DNA of 64,000 nt, taken from the NCBI GenBank assembly GCA_964019415.1, contig OZ025885.1, forward strand, positions 3,322,672 through 3,386,671. The letters are read 5' to 3'. Positions 36,339-48,472 of the stretch are shown in pieces (position 1 is the first letter of the stretch; every line of letters starts with the position of its first letter). The position numbers and the translations under genes are program-made. Under the pieces are notes generated by a model. The model ran no database searches. It had not been told where the DNA came from and saw only the letters and a list, made by a program, of their open reading frames with translations. The stretch is from Ianthella basta. Lineage: Eukaryota; Porifera; Demospongiae; Verongiida; Ianthellidae.

Positions 36339-37768
36339 TCAAGTCCTACTCTGTGGCTGTCTTCTCAGTGGTCTGTTGATGAGGTGCTTCCAACAAACAT
36401 CGATGCTGAGACCCTGGTCCCTGTTCACCAGTTCCCTTGGGTTCCTGAGAGAGATGTGGAGGGCTTCTTTGATCTCCAGGATGGTGTTGTTTCCTGTATG
36501 ATCCAGGACTTTTGTCTCCCCCCACAGGGGCTGGTGATGTTGGGACCAGGCATGCTCTGCAATGGCTGATTTTTCTGTCTCGCCTCTTCTTGTAGCCACC
36601 TGGTGTTCTTTCAGCCATGTATCAAGTGCCCTCTTGGTTTCCCCTATGTACAATTGCCCACAGCTGCAAGGAATCTCATACACTAATCCAGACACTTTCC
36701 ACATGGGGTCTTTGTCCTTGACCCTGCTTAATTCTTGTCTTAGAGTGGAGGGGGTCCTGAACACTGTTCTGATGTTGTGCCTTCTATAGACTCTCCTGAG
36801 ATCCTCACCTAGACCAGATACATAAGGGATGTAGAGGGTGTGGCATGGTTGTTCCTGTGTCCTTTGCTGTTGAGGGTGGGATGCAGTCCTGACCACTTCG
36901 TATGGGTACCCATTCTCCTGCAGCACCTGGGTTAAATGTTTTTCTTCTCTCTCCCTGTGCTCTCCTTGTGTGACGGCTCCAGCTCTATGGAGGAGTCCAG
37001 AGACCACTCCACGTTTTCACATGGTTGGGATGGTGAGAGGAGTACTGCAGGTAACAATCCATATATGTGGGTTTCCAATACACACTGATGTCAATCATTC
37101 CTTCGTCATTGTATCTTATCAGTGTGTCCAGGACCTGGGGAAAGGTAGGCTGCCATTCTCTTCCATCTCCATGGTGAGCTCTATCAATGGACGCAGGCTG
37201 TTGAGATGTACGAGAACGGCACTCACATGTCTCATCTCCATTATACAATAGGTGTCATCAACATCTTTTCCACATTCTAGGTCAGTTCTGTGCTAAGTTC
37301 AATGCTAACTCCTTGAACATCTCCATGTACATATTGGCAACCACCAGTGATACTGGTAATCCCATTGCTGCTCCATCTTGCTGTCAGAAGAACTCCCCAC
37401 GGAAGGTGAAATAAGTTGTTTGAAGGCTCAGTTCAAGGAGGTGGATGATGCGTTCTGGTGGTAGTGATGTCCTACCTGCCAATGTTGTGTCTTCTTGAAG
37501 CCTTTGGAGAATAACTTTCAAAGCGTCACTTACAGGGACATTGGTGAATAGGGACCTCACGTCGAAGCTCACCATAACTTCCTGTGGCTGCAGACGTACT
37601 CCCCTGAGCTTTTCTACAAAGTGCTTGAGTTCATTACGTGGGAGGTTGTCTGACCAGCTAGGAGGGCTATTAATGCTGTGATGTGCTTAGACAGTTGGTA
37701 GGTGGGTGATCCAATGCTTGACACAATGGATCTCAGGGGGATGTCCGGTTCATGAATCTTGTTAAATT
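36339..37768 (-). pseudogene. Penelope-like retroelement: reverse transcriptase plus GIY-YIG endonuclease, decayed
   Basis: On the minus strand, pieces in order are NKIHEPDIPLRSIVSSIGSP and TYQLSKHIT (about 37760-37660), FDVRSLFTNVPVSDALKV (37570-37510), ISVYWKPTYMDCYLQYSSHH (37100-37030), VVSGLLHRAGAV, and finally the GIY-YIG part CSCGQLYIGETKRALDTW, with KSAIAEHAW carrying the conserved Glu. At least three frameshifts or stops break the frame (near 37620, 37380 and 37000). The last 222 codons (36339-37007) remain open. The Arg in the usual RLKEH helix is replaced by Trp (TWLKEH). The 5' portion of the element is found in the opposite orientation immediately to the right. Confidence 0.85.
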
Positions 37769-37960
37769 GTGAAGACTGACACCACTCCAGCCACTGACAG
37801 AAAGGTTCTGAAGGAAGTCAGACAACTTGAACAGGAGGGTCTAATACCCAGTGACCTGGGCAGAATGCTTAAACCCAATGCTAGTGTACCACCCAAGTTA
37901 TATGGCCTCCCCAAGATCCATCAACCGGACATATCCGGTGTTGTTTGGAATACTACACAT
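37769..37960 (+). pseudogene. Inverted 5' part of a Penelope-like reverse transcriptase
   Basis: The plus-strand frame reads ATDRKVLKEVRQLEQEGLIP, then VPPKLYGLPKIHQPD, the first conserved block of Penelope-like reverse transcriptases. The neighbouring minus-strand fragment starts with NKIHEPD, that is, just where this piece stops. Together they cover one element with its 5' end flipped. Confidence 0.75.
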
Positions 37961-38275
37961 GACCATGTCTCAATATAAATGCACAGTACATGCAGTGTTC
38001 TCCTATGTACATCGTCCTCAAAAGGAGCACAATGGTCCGCCACTGCGTAGAATGGCCGACAGATTGCGCCTTTGTCTTGGCGTACAGCTACCTGCGCAAA
38101 AGGCACAGCGATTCTCTGGCGCTTCCATGCTGCGTATCAGCCCCCCCCCCCCCCCCCCCCCATGCCAGCAAATTGCGCAATGCATTGCGCAATCAAATGC
38201 CAAGGAATCGCGCTGACGAAGTAGGGCTGGCGGCTAGATTGCACGTGGCCATCTATCGACCGAAGAATACTTTAA

Positions 38276-41196
38276 ATGAAGTATGCAGTGAGGTGTCGTC
38301 GCGGCGCGTTACTAGTCGCTGTGGTTGTGCTGTTAGTTCTGCTGTTTATTGGCTTCAGACTATTTATAGATGTGGAGCTCACCAGAATAAGAACGACCTC
38401 GTTTGACAAGGTACGTAGCTAAGCCGTGGTTGGCTGAGGGTGGGGGTCACCAAGTTAGGTTTAGGCTTGATAATGTGTGGGTAGAGTTAAAGGGGTAGCT
38501 TAGGTAAGGTAGGGAAACCCGAACAAGATGGGGGTTCCGAACATGGCGCCGCCTTCCGCCTGTACTCGATGGAACAGCTTCTCACTACGTCAGCCAACAC
38601 ATTGACTCCTGCGCTAACTGCGTACAAAGAAGGAAGCTGTTCTACTGCGTACAGGTGAAAAGCGGCGCCGTGTTCGGAAACCCCACCTTGCTCGGAATCC
38701 CCCTACCTTACCTCAGCATGGATCAGGCACCTGCCATGGCTACTGTAAGTCTAGCGATCAGACGACTTAGACGAAGTGCAAAGAATTTCAGCTCAGTTTG
38801 GGAATGAACAAGAGATCCGATTGCTACAGGATCTTCTTGAAACCAGTCGTTGAACCATGAAGGCATCTGTACTAGAAATGATGGCAAGCACAGCTTGAAA
38901 CTGCTTTGACATCATAGCTGTTCAGTCCAGATGCCAGACACAGCTTCAATCGCAGTGCAGTGCACTCTCTGTATCGATGTCATTCCACAGCCATGAAAAC
39001 CAGAAATACTTCACCCTTTTTCTGTAATCTGTTTGTGATGCAGCAATTATTGCAAAGTGCACAAGTCCATACATTAACAGACTGAAACTGACCCTCCTTC
39101 ACATGGGAAATGGACAGCTTTGCCTAACTTGTCTCATAGTACCATGTAAGCTCTTATTTTTAACAGGACTAAAGTTTCACAAATGGCTGTTTGGAAGGGT
39201 AATTTGTGATTTTCATTTTGCGAATGGTTGCCTAGATATTTATATTAGTATCATATGCAATGTATTTGTATATTGGATCTGTAAAGGGTGAAACATTTTG
39301 CAAGACTTTATTGTCACAAAAGCTGAATGAGTCATGATATTTGTGAAAATAGAGTCCCACGAAAATTAGAGCTTGCACAGTAGTTTATGCTGCCCCATTT
39401 CCACGAAAATGGCTTATCTGCATAGTCCTTGGCAAAAGTTACCAATCAGAATGTGGAGCAATGCGATGTCCACAGATTCCTTTGTTGTAGCAATCAGTTG
39501 ATTCAGTATGCTTTCATGCAATCCTTGACAACATTGCTATGGAGTTGTGACACAAGAAGCTTACCACTGACCATGCAGTGTAGCTCTGTAACCCATTTCT
39601 TGCTTCCATTGCAGTGCAGCCTATTTGTGGATGTGGGGCTGGTTTTGAGACTACATACCAAACCCACCCATCTACCGGTCATTTTACTGTGATATCGTAT
39701 GCATCATATCATGCAGTGCTTTTTGGGGTCATTTGTCCTGACAAATGGTAGCAATCTAGTAGCATCATCCTGGCTAGACCTTTAGTATGCCCAATTCTGT
39801 TGGTGGATGGTGAACAGGATATTCAGGGTATAGCTGGCAACTAGAATCATCGACTGCCAGCTTGTGATTCAATTGACAGCTTTCTCGGTGGTGTTGAGCA
39901 TAGTTTTGGAAGTACGTTGCTTGAGACCAGTACAACTCTTTGATAGCTCGCACACTGTCTGCTCGCTTTTCATAGAGGCCTCTTAGTACATGAGCATCCA
40001 CACCACTCTCACTCTCCCATCATCTGAATTTGTTTTATGCCATTCTTCGTCCCAATTGCCTTGTGTGTAAAATGAATTTTTCACACTGTTTCATAGTATT
40101 ACTTCATTGTATGTACTTCTGCATGGGTTGTTCCACACGTATGTATACCATGAACATGTTGTAAGTTTTCTGTGCACTTATGCTTGTTTCTCTACTATGT
40201 GCTCCTCAGATCCCTGACAAGGTCAGTGTTTTGTGCTCAGAGTTGGAATTATTAAGTCTCACACCCTACCGTAATAAGAAACATTGTTGCAAGGAAGCTG
40301 AAAAAGGGGCTCTACCTGAACTATGCGGAGAGCTCAATGCTTCATCCATTGGGAATGAATCCCATGTACAAGGTTGTACATGTGTTGACTTCATGGCTTG
40401 CAAGACAGTAGTCCTCACTGCTGCATCCTCAAATCACTGGAAAGAATTACTGGATGCCATTGCATCTGTTCAAAACATAATGCCTGATATGAAGATCATT
40501 GTCATAAACCTTGGTGTTACCATCGGACAAGCTGAACAACTGCAACGATTACACAATGTTGAAGTTCAAGAGTTCCCATTTGACAGTTTCCCACCTCATG
40601 TGCAGAGACTGGAAACATTTGCTTGGAAGTCATTATCAATGAGGATGATGTTGTCAGAGTATGAGGTTGTATTTTACATGGACTCAAGTGTCCGGCTGAG
40701 ACGCCCTCTCGTGGACATTCTCATTCCAAGGGTACAGAATTTCCCCATCAAAGTTAGTAATAATAAAATGTATGATGGAGCATTTACTAGGGAGGAAATG
40801 TATGAATATCTGCAAGTATCACGAAAGCAGGTGTCGAAGCGCTATCAAAAGGAAGGAGGTCTTCAGCTATACCGAAACTGCTCTTTTCTGCATAAGCGCA
40901 TTCTTTCAGCATTAATTGACTGTGCACTACATGAGGAGTGCATTGCCCCTAGTGGTTCTTCACCATATGGCTGTGATATGGACAAGTATTACGAACAAGC
41001 TGATGTCGTTGACACTATTGACCAGTTTGAATACATTGGTTGTCATCGTTTTGATCAAAGTGCAATGACTTCTGTGTTAGAGAGGGAGTTTCAATTTGCC
41101 AATCAGCACCCTGTTGTGTCTAGCAAAGACTTCCAACAGTCATTGGTAGTTTGGAGGTACGCATCTTACTGTTTTACTCTCTTTCTCAAGTACTGA
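38276..41196 (+). CDS. Type II membrane, glycosyltransferase-like protein (3' end uncertain)
   Basis: Exon 1 (38276-38410) codes a short basic cytoplasmic tail (MKYAVRCRRG) and one strongly hydrophobic anchor (ALLVAVVVLLVLLFIGF), the layout of Golgi type II enzymes. The donor AAG|gtacgt joins in phase 0 to exon 2 (from 40210, IPDKVSVL...). Exon 2 holds a Cys-containing stem, then SNHWKELLDAIASVQNIMP, KIIVINLGV, TFAWKSLSMRMML and VVFYMDSSVRLRRPL. This pattern (beta strand, alpha helix, hydrophobic strand ending in an acidic MDSS motif in place of DxD) resembles nucleotide-sugar transferases of the GT-A type, and the wording recalls the DUF1647-like nematode families; that is recognition by eye. 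The frame stops at 41196, but a consensus donor after 41156 (TGGAG|gtacgc) suggests that a further exon may exist which I could not find. A second exon inside the 1.8-kb intron also cannot be excluded. Confidence 0.6.
38502..38713. repeat. Foldback element, about 212 bp, in the glycosyltransferase-like intron
   Basis: The ends AGGTAAGGTAGGG and CCCTACCTTACCT are complementary and the pairing continues inward (GTTCCGAACATGGCGCCGC with GCGGCGCCGTGTTCGGAA; GAACAGCTTC with GAAGCTGTTC). The centre is unpaired. No coding capacity. Confidence 0.8.
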
Positions 41197-43955
41197 TACT
41201 CTACGATCATAGCAGTCTTGTACTGTTTTGACACTGATACATTTATCAGACAGAACACAATGCCGTGATATATTTTCTGGCAGGTAGGAAGCATTTAAAT
41301 CATGGTACGGCTTTAATTGCTGGAGTCATGCACATTTGTACATTAAAGTCAACAAATATCATTTGTACATGAATTGAAACATAAAGAAATTGCAATGCAT
41401 TACGATGACCCAGGGAATGAAGCATAATACATTAATGCATAGCCAGGACAGTACTGTAATAAAGTCCCCTATAGCACTGTCACACAAGAACGCTATAAAT
41501 GAAAAGAAGACACTCAAAACTTTCCGAAAAGATTTAGCCGATGCTCACTGCCATACACATACGTTCAGGCATGCAGGGAGGTCTAATTTGTCTGTGTAGT
41601 CCTTGTGCACATGCAGCATCAGTAGGTTAGTCACACCAAACGATCACTTCATGTAAGTGCTTAATTCAGGCTGATGAGGGGGCATCTGGGAGATTCTGAG
41701 GGAGATTCAGCAACATTGTATTCAACGAGAAACTGCCATTTTGTGTTCAGCATGTGGCAGGACATGATCTACATTCCCACTTCAGGCTCTGCTAAGATGG
41801 AACGAAAACCCCATAAATGGCGACACAATGTAGTACAATAGGTGTATGCAAACTTGTAATCAAAGTTGTGAACCATCATCAGCCTCCCCCACTTAGGCTC
41901 TATTTGTTAGTATGCATGGTGAATTATGTACAGGCAGTATAGTAGGGTAAAGACGAGGCCCAAGAGCAAAGGAACTATGCACTAATACTGCTTATTTGGG
42001 CTTAACCTTGTACTTATTTACCCATAAAGGGCCTAACCAGTACCCCATTGTATTCTTTATAGCAGTTATCAACAAAATTTAACATCATAATAGTAACAAT
42101 ATTGTAAAAATAGTAGCAATACCTAGCACAGATCTAGTAGTAAGGAAGGCTAAAGTGACAACATCAAACTTCAACAAAGTTTGGTACAGTTTTTGGCTTA
42201 GGAGTTTAGTATGCACTTCTGAAGTTACGAGTGGGGATTTCCCTGCACAAGATATGGAAGACTGAAATAGCCTAAAAGATGTTCAACTAAAGGTACCAGG
42301 TAATTTACTCATTGTTAGTACACAATCATCATCGTTGCATTCATTTTGGCTTACTTGCAGTCTGGCCTCCATGCTCATAACCTATAACCTTGGCAGTGCC
42401 TTTCATCCCAGGTCTCCGTATAGCCAAGATGCACAAACAAAGAGTTATAGCCCAGGCAAAGAATAAGTTTGTTTGTTGAATAGCTAAAGTACACCAAATG
42501 CAGAAGGTTTTGTCGCAGCATACCCAGGAGTGATTGTCACTGCAGGGCTTTTTTATACAAAATGAAATAAGAGGAGATTCTGTACATGCCCGATTTTCAA
42601 GAGACAGTCTGTATAGAAAGTTAATACATGGAATTGATTTTGGTTGGTTTAGCACTCACATTGCCAATGACAGGCTGAGACCCGACCCAAAGGCAGGTAT
42701 TCGCTAGTAATGATAAATGGTCTGCATGTAATATCATGCAATTTTGCCCCAGACCGCTCACTGCCAGAATTGGGTTAGGTTAGGTAATCATATTTGAAAT
42801 GGGAAATCCACTAACCACAGGCTACTCTGAAGGCACCTACAAATTGGCCTAATAATATAATATACACTTTGCATAATCTTTGCATATTAAATTGCCGCTC
42901 AATTCTTATCTGCAAGGATGTGAACTGAGTATCCAAATTAACTATTTGCACACAAACAAGTGTAGCTGATTGCCTGCATGATAGGGTGAGGAATGTGGGT
43001 GTTACATGCTTGATATTAATCTCAAGCTTAAACCGAGCCTGAGCTCCAGAGATCTTAATTCAGAAGTAAATTTGCCTTGTGCTGCTCCAGTGCCTCAACA
43101 GTGAATTTTTCTTATATAGAGCTAAGCTTGCTAGTTTGTTTCCACAGCCTATGCCCCAGTCCAGTCGTTCATTCATCCACCCATTCCATCCTTTCATCTC
43201 CTGCCATCTTATTATTTTTATCTGCTTTTGAAGCATAAGGTTGTGGGTCTCTCCCGGGTGTAACCTTGGAATTATGTTAGCTGCTGCCTAGGGACCAGTA
43301 CAAAGGTCAAAGGTCACGCGTTCGCAGTGCAAAGGTCACACGTGGGCGGGACCCACACCTTAAATACCAAGCTTCACTCCAGCAAATATACGCTGGTTAC
43401 TATCGTACCATGTTCACTCTACAGGAGTTGGTCATTGTACACAGGGTAGGGAGTCCTGGCCAACGTGGCCATGCAGTATATCAAATCAGCATGGATAATT
43501 GTATGCGTACAGTAACTACTGGAATAAAGAAGACCCAGAAGCCATGGACCTTAACCTTATCTTTGGCCAATTCAATGCAAATTAAAAAGTCTCAAATATT
43601 CTTCCTCTGGCCTCCCTGCAGCTGGATAACCTCACCATGCCCTGGGTGAGGTGCTCCACTATGGTGCCATTGCATGCAAACTCCTTGGAAGGGGCAGGAG
43701 GAGGGGTGGATTAAAGATTAACAAAAAGACTTGGCATGTGAGTGAGAGAGGGAGGCGTTTAACACAAAGTCATACAGTACGTGTGGAGTTTATATTTCGC
43801 GCGCCAAAATATTCACGTGATCTTACTGCGCACGCTCAGTATCACTCTCCCGCCAATCAACGTGTAAGGGTAACCTTTAGTGATCAGTAGATAAAGTAAA
43901 TCTGCTTCATCTAAGCTTAAGGTACCTTTAGGTAAAGCGTGAACAGTACGGAGCC
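41197..43955. other. Intergenic, mostly AT-rich; Helitron-like end and DAZAP1-like promoter region
   Basis: No gene was recognised. A Helitron-style 3' end (hairpin then TTCGCTAG|T) is at 42680-42707; the 5' limit of that element was not found. The right part (43300-43400) carries a dense cluster of promoter-type sites, described separately. Confidence 0.55.
43304..43350. promoter_or_regulatory. Nuclear-receptor DR1 plus E-box and GC-box cluster
   Basis: AGGTCAAAGGTCA at 43304-43316 is a perfect direct repeat with 1-bp spacing, the consensus for RXR- and HNF4-type receptors. A third AGGTCA half-site is at 43333-43338, followed at once by CACGTG (43339-43344) and GGGCGGG (43344-43350). It lies about 650 bp upstream of the DAZAP1-like start codon. 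Confidence 0.45.
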
Positions 43956-46900
43956 ATGGAGATAGACAGCAAGTAGGTTTTAGAAGTTTGACATTGTGAA
44001 GTAAAGTTACTGAAGCTTTATTACCTAACTCTGTGTGTATGTGTACAGGAAGATCTTTGTCGGAGGACTTAGCTGGAATACCAGTAGCGAAGCACTAAAG
44101 ACCTACTTCTCCCAGTACGGGGAGGTAACCGATAGCGTCATAATGATGGATAATGTCACCAAGAAGCCTAGGTAAGAGTCTGACGTCTTTCACTCAAGCA
44201 CGTCAGTGGGAGGGAGGTCATAATGCAGTGTGCTGGTTTGGGCTTTACTTTTGCAGAGGTTTTGGCTTTGTCACGTTCGCTGATCCAAGTTCTGTTGACT
44301 TGGCCCTCGCATCCGACCAACACCATATGCTTGACGAGAAGAAAGTGAGTTGACCCGTAGACCCCGACCCCTAGCGCACACACACGGTCTTGCCGATGTC
44401 TAGGTTTGTCATGTAATACAGTAGAACCTGCTTAAGACAGCCACCTGTGGGCCAGTTTACTATAACTGGCCTTCATAGAGAGGAGGCTGCATTATAGAGG
44501 TAGATTGCAATGCTTTAGTGCTATGTGCACTAGATAATAATTTCACACCAGGAAAATGGCTGTTTTAGAGAGGTGACTGCATTACACAGTGACCATCTTA
44601 GACTGATTTCACTGTATATGCAATGCAAAGAATGTGCATTTGTGTTTGAGGACTGTGTAAATCATCATGTACATGTTTGGGTTATATTCTGGGTCTCGAG
44701 TTTGGGGTGCAGCTTCCCTTCATTCCATTTAGTGGCAGCATACCAATAGTGTGTTTCTGATAGGTTGGTGTATGAAATAGGCAACTGTGGCTCGCAGGGT
44801 CAAATGTTTTGAATTGGCTTTCACACACCTAACTGTGCTACAGTGTAACTTCACATGTTGCATGTGCAAATGTGAAATGGCAGAGTTACTGGTGTCTCTC
44901 CAATATAGTCGAGTGCTTGAGATGAGTTGCACACATTAGTGATAAAACCCCTAAAATTCAAGATGCAGAGGATCAGGCACCATTGGAGTACCTGATGCAG
45001 CAGTAACTCCTGACGTGTCAATGGTGTGCAGGGTTAAGTGGTCCACTCTTAGTAGACTGCTTTACACAGTGTTACATGTTATTCATTTATCCATACAGTG
45101 GTGGCTGAAATTCTTGCAATATTCTATACGTATATGATAGAATGACACTTTGACACAACAGTCTTACACAGACCCTCAGGTTGAAACACTCTGAATATTT
45201 TATTATTTATGTTGCATAAATTGCTCTTATGTCTTTGCCTTCACGTATGACACAACATTGAGTCTCTACAATCTCAGCAATAACTTGCTTAAATTGTGTC
45301 ACTGTAGAAGGAAAGTGCTTAGCAAACATGTATTACAAGATAAAGACCATGGGACACTGGGGCTCCCCTGAACTCAAACTACTTCCTAGCAATTTCCCTG
45401 TGAATGTTCCATTGTCCAGATAGTAGGGGATGCAGCAGCTGATGTCATTGAATTTATATCAAGGTTCAATAGACTGTTGGTTGGAAAGAGCTTCTTTGGG
45501 CCAGGCAGGGCAGTCTTCCAGTAAAAGCTCCCGTACAAAACTGTCATGATGTTTTGCTGGCTTTTTAACTGATGATTGATAGAGTATTTTGAATGAGAAT
45601 GTGCATTAAGGAGGAGAATGCTGGTTGAAGACTACGTCTTGTTCACTGATGAAGGTGATAGTAGAGTCACTGAAACGTCAGGAACAATTGTTAACTTCGG
45701 CTAGTGTGTATCAAGCAATATGATGAATGACTCCCCTAGCCACTCGGGCCTTTACAAACTGAATAAGTCTACGACTTTAGAGTGCGCTTCAGCGGCAAAG
45801 GCTGCCAGACAAACAACTGCCTGCAGGGAGGATGCGCAGTTACCAACTAGCTTCTCCACTTGGCCTGACGTTCACCACCTTGGAGCCTCTCCACAACAGT
45901 AGTGTGGAGGCTCAACCTGCTCCTTCACACTTGTGCATGCGCGACGGGATGCGGTACTCAATGCATCAGCTCTCATCTCAATTCCAACTCCTAGCTACAT
46001 ACATTGCAGTACTACCTAGCCAGCTACATAGCTTCATTACTCTATGCTATTGCCCAGCAAGTTTCACACCACACTTCCACTCACTCAGGCTCGCCCCCCA
46101 TGATGATGAACATCTGCCTAGTATATGTTATCTTTTATCCAAGTTATTGCATTACCACGTACCTTTGTTCAGCGGTGGGGTAGGGTAGGTAGATACACTA
46201 AGGCAGTGCTAACACTACAGTAAAAGTGATGGCAACAGATCCAACGTGGCAAAGCGAATTTGAGTAAATATATAGCACAAGCAGTCACAACTGATTACTT
46301 GGCAGCTTTGAATGTACATCACTGACAAAGGCCTACGAGCCTAAACATTGCCATCATCTTCATCTTAGTGTGACTACTGTCTGGCACAAGACAGTCCAGC
46401 TACTCTCCCATCGTCTCTACTAGTAGCGTTCCCACCCAAGTGTGGTGGTCTGTATGGACACACGTGGCCTCAATTCCCTTTCAGAAACTAACTCCAGTGT
46501 ATTGTGACTCGTGGTCCGGCAAGTGCCATACTGTTGTTGATGCTCATACTGGCATGCGACATAACCTGTAGTACTAACACATGCCCATAAGGAATTGATA
46601 CAGCTTGAAGGTGTTGATCGCAAGAATGATTACTTAGCCCTGTGATCCTCACCACAAAGGTGTAAGAGTAGTCAACTAGTGATCCAATTTTTTCCTGGCG
46701 TTGGTGCAAGTGTTATTCCTGCACATGTTGCAATGATTTTAGGGGCTGCCACAGACAACACCTACGTATATTGTTTTCAAATTGACTTTTTCGTATGGCT
46801 TCATGTTATGGTGATATATATAGATATCTCTATATATATTTTGGTAGAGCTCAAATCCTATGTTCGCAAACTCCTCACGCAGTTTGTGCACGATTGCCGT

Positions 46901-48414
46901 GAAACTCGGGATTGCTACAAAGCGTCGCATGGTGATTGTTATAAGGGGGTAAACAGAAGATGATTCGCCGTGCCTGCAAAGAGCGCCGCACATTTTCCCT
47001 CCGTTACGGAAAAAGATGCCATGTTTTTTTTTTGTCCGTTTACGGTTTGCGTATATGGGATTCTGGTTATTTAAGGTTTCAAATGGAGGCACCATGCGCA
47101 AGGGAGAGCGCTCGCGCTCTGCCATTGAACAGCGCTGCGGCTAACACTATCTATGGCACCATGCTGAAATAAATCAGCTACAATATGAATCTACAATGCA
47201 GCAGCAACATCCTCTTCCTTCTGTGAGCATGTTGCTGCTTTTGCATCAAGACAATGATAGCTAACAATCTGTCGGCAACATTTTGCACCTTCTATCCACC
47301 GTTATATATCTGTGTGGGCACATCAAGTATTGGAGCTTAAGTACACTCAGGTGAGCAACATGTCTTGATGGTTTTGGACACTACATGCATGGTACTGTTC
47401 TAGGCTAAAGTGAGATAAAGTAGCTCAATTAGTGACTTTTCATCACACTTTGACCTGGAACAGTACCATGCATGACCTGTCCAAAACCATCTTAAGACAT
47501 GGTGTTCCCTGAGCATACATAAGCTTCCAATTTACTTGATGTGCCCACATACACTGTTCTTCAGTTCCATTCTTAGACTGCCAATTTTGCAGTTGATTTT
47601 ATGTCATATCCATCTCTGTCCACAACATGCTACACACAGTATTGCCTGCAACATGCATGCATAGCTATGATTGTGGCCTACCAGCTGGCATACCCACACA
47701 ACCATAAGCCGCACTGTCATGAAGTAGCTATTGTGCAGCAGCCGTCGTGGAGGCACCAGAGCAGGAAAGCCCGCCGAAAGTGGGCTTTCCTGCTAGTATA
47801 TATATAATACGCAAACCTATGGTTGTACGTCAATGCTTACATTTGTATTGAATGTATTGGGCAAAGTATTGGGTATAGGGAATTTATATTGTTGGCCATT
47901 TTATTCGGCCGGAAGTGGACTGTGTGCGATGTCGTCTTAGCGAACTTTGGACGTTCTCTTCCGCCGCCGATCGTGAAACAGACTCCTACAGCACTTCTGG
48001 CTAACAGGCAAAAAGACAGCTTTGAGACAGCGGCCAACAGGTCATCGACTTCACCCTGCGCCTTCTTCGATAATGGCCGCATCCGCCTCGGGAGGACTTC
48101 ATTCCGCCACCTAGAACACATGACAAGAGTAACGTAGAAACTGGTGAGCACGGTGATATGTACAAGCTAACATTTTTCAACCGTCTATAGCGTTAAAAAG
48201 CTTAGTGTGCACAAATGCCCTTCTAAATGTTCTTTAGAACCTGGCCCACGCGTACTGCGCTGTAGCATACTTCGTATGTAACTTTTGCCATAACAGAACA
48301 CTAGCTACTCTCGTGACTGTGGGTTCCTTGGTACATTATGTTTCTGTAAGTACTCATTATAAATGTATGTGCTGTAAGCAGTCATGTGTCTATCTGCTGA
48401 AGATTTCTCTGTGC

Positions 48415-48472
<58 letters not shown>

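Larger units (their letters stand above)
33805..38275. other. Intergenic transposon-rich block
   Basis: Between the ASAP-type gene and the glycosyltransferase-like gene. Contents: ASAP 3' UTR and a possible polyadenylation region with AATAAAA near 34180, an OTU-protease fossil (34836-35250), a palindromic element (35894-35980), a hammerhead-like motif (36195-36235), a Penelope-like element in two orientations (36339-37960) and a poly-C run near 38143-38161. No intact gene was seen. Confidence 0.7.

Noticed and set aside
36346-36618. Second minus-strand frame overlapping the Penelope GIY-YIG part
   Set aside because: Off-frame shadow; the GIY-YIG residues are in the 36339-37007 frame.
46739-47125. 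128-codon minus-strand frame ([10 protein letters not shown] start)
   Set aside because: It lies in the long DAZAP1-like intron, has no recognisable domain and no exon partners. It may be a transposon relic but cannot be supported.
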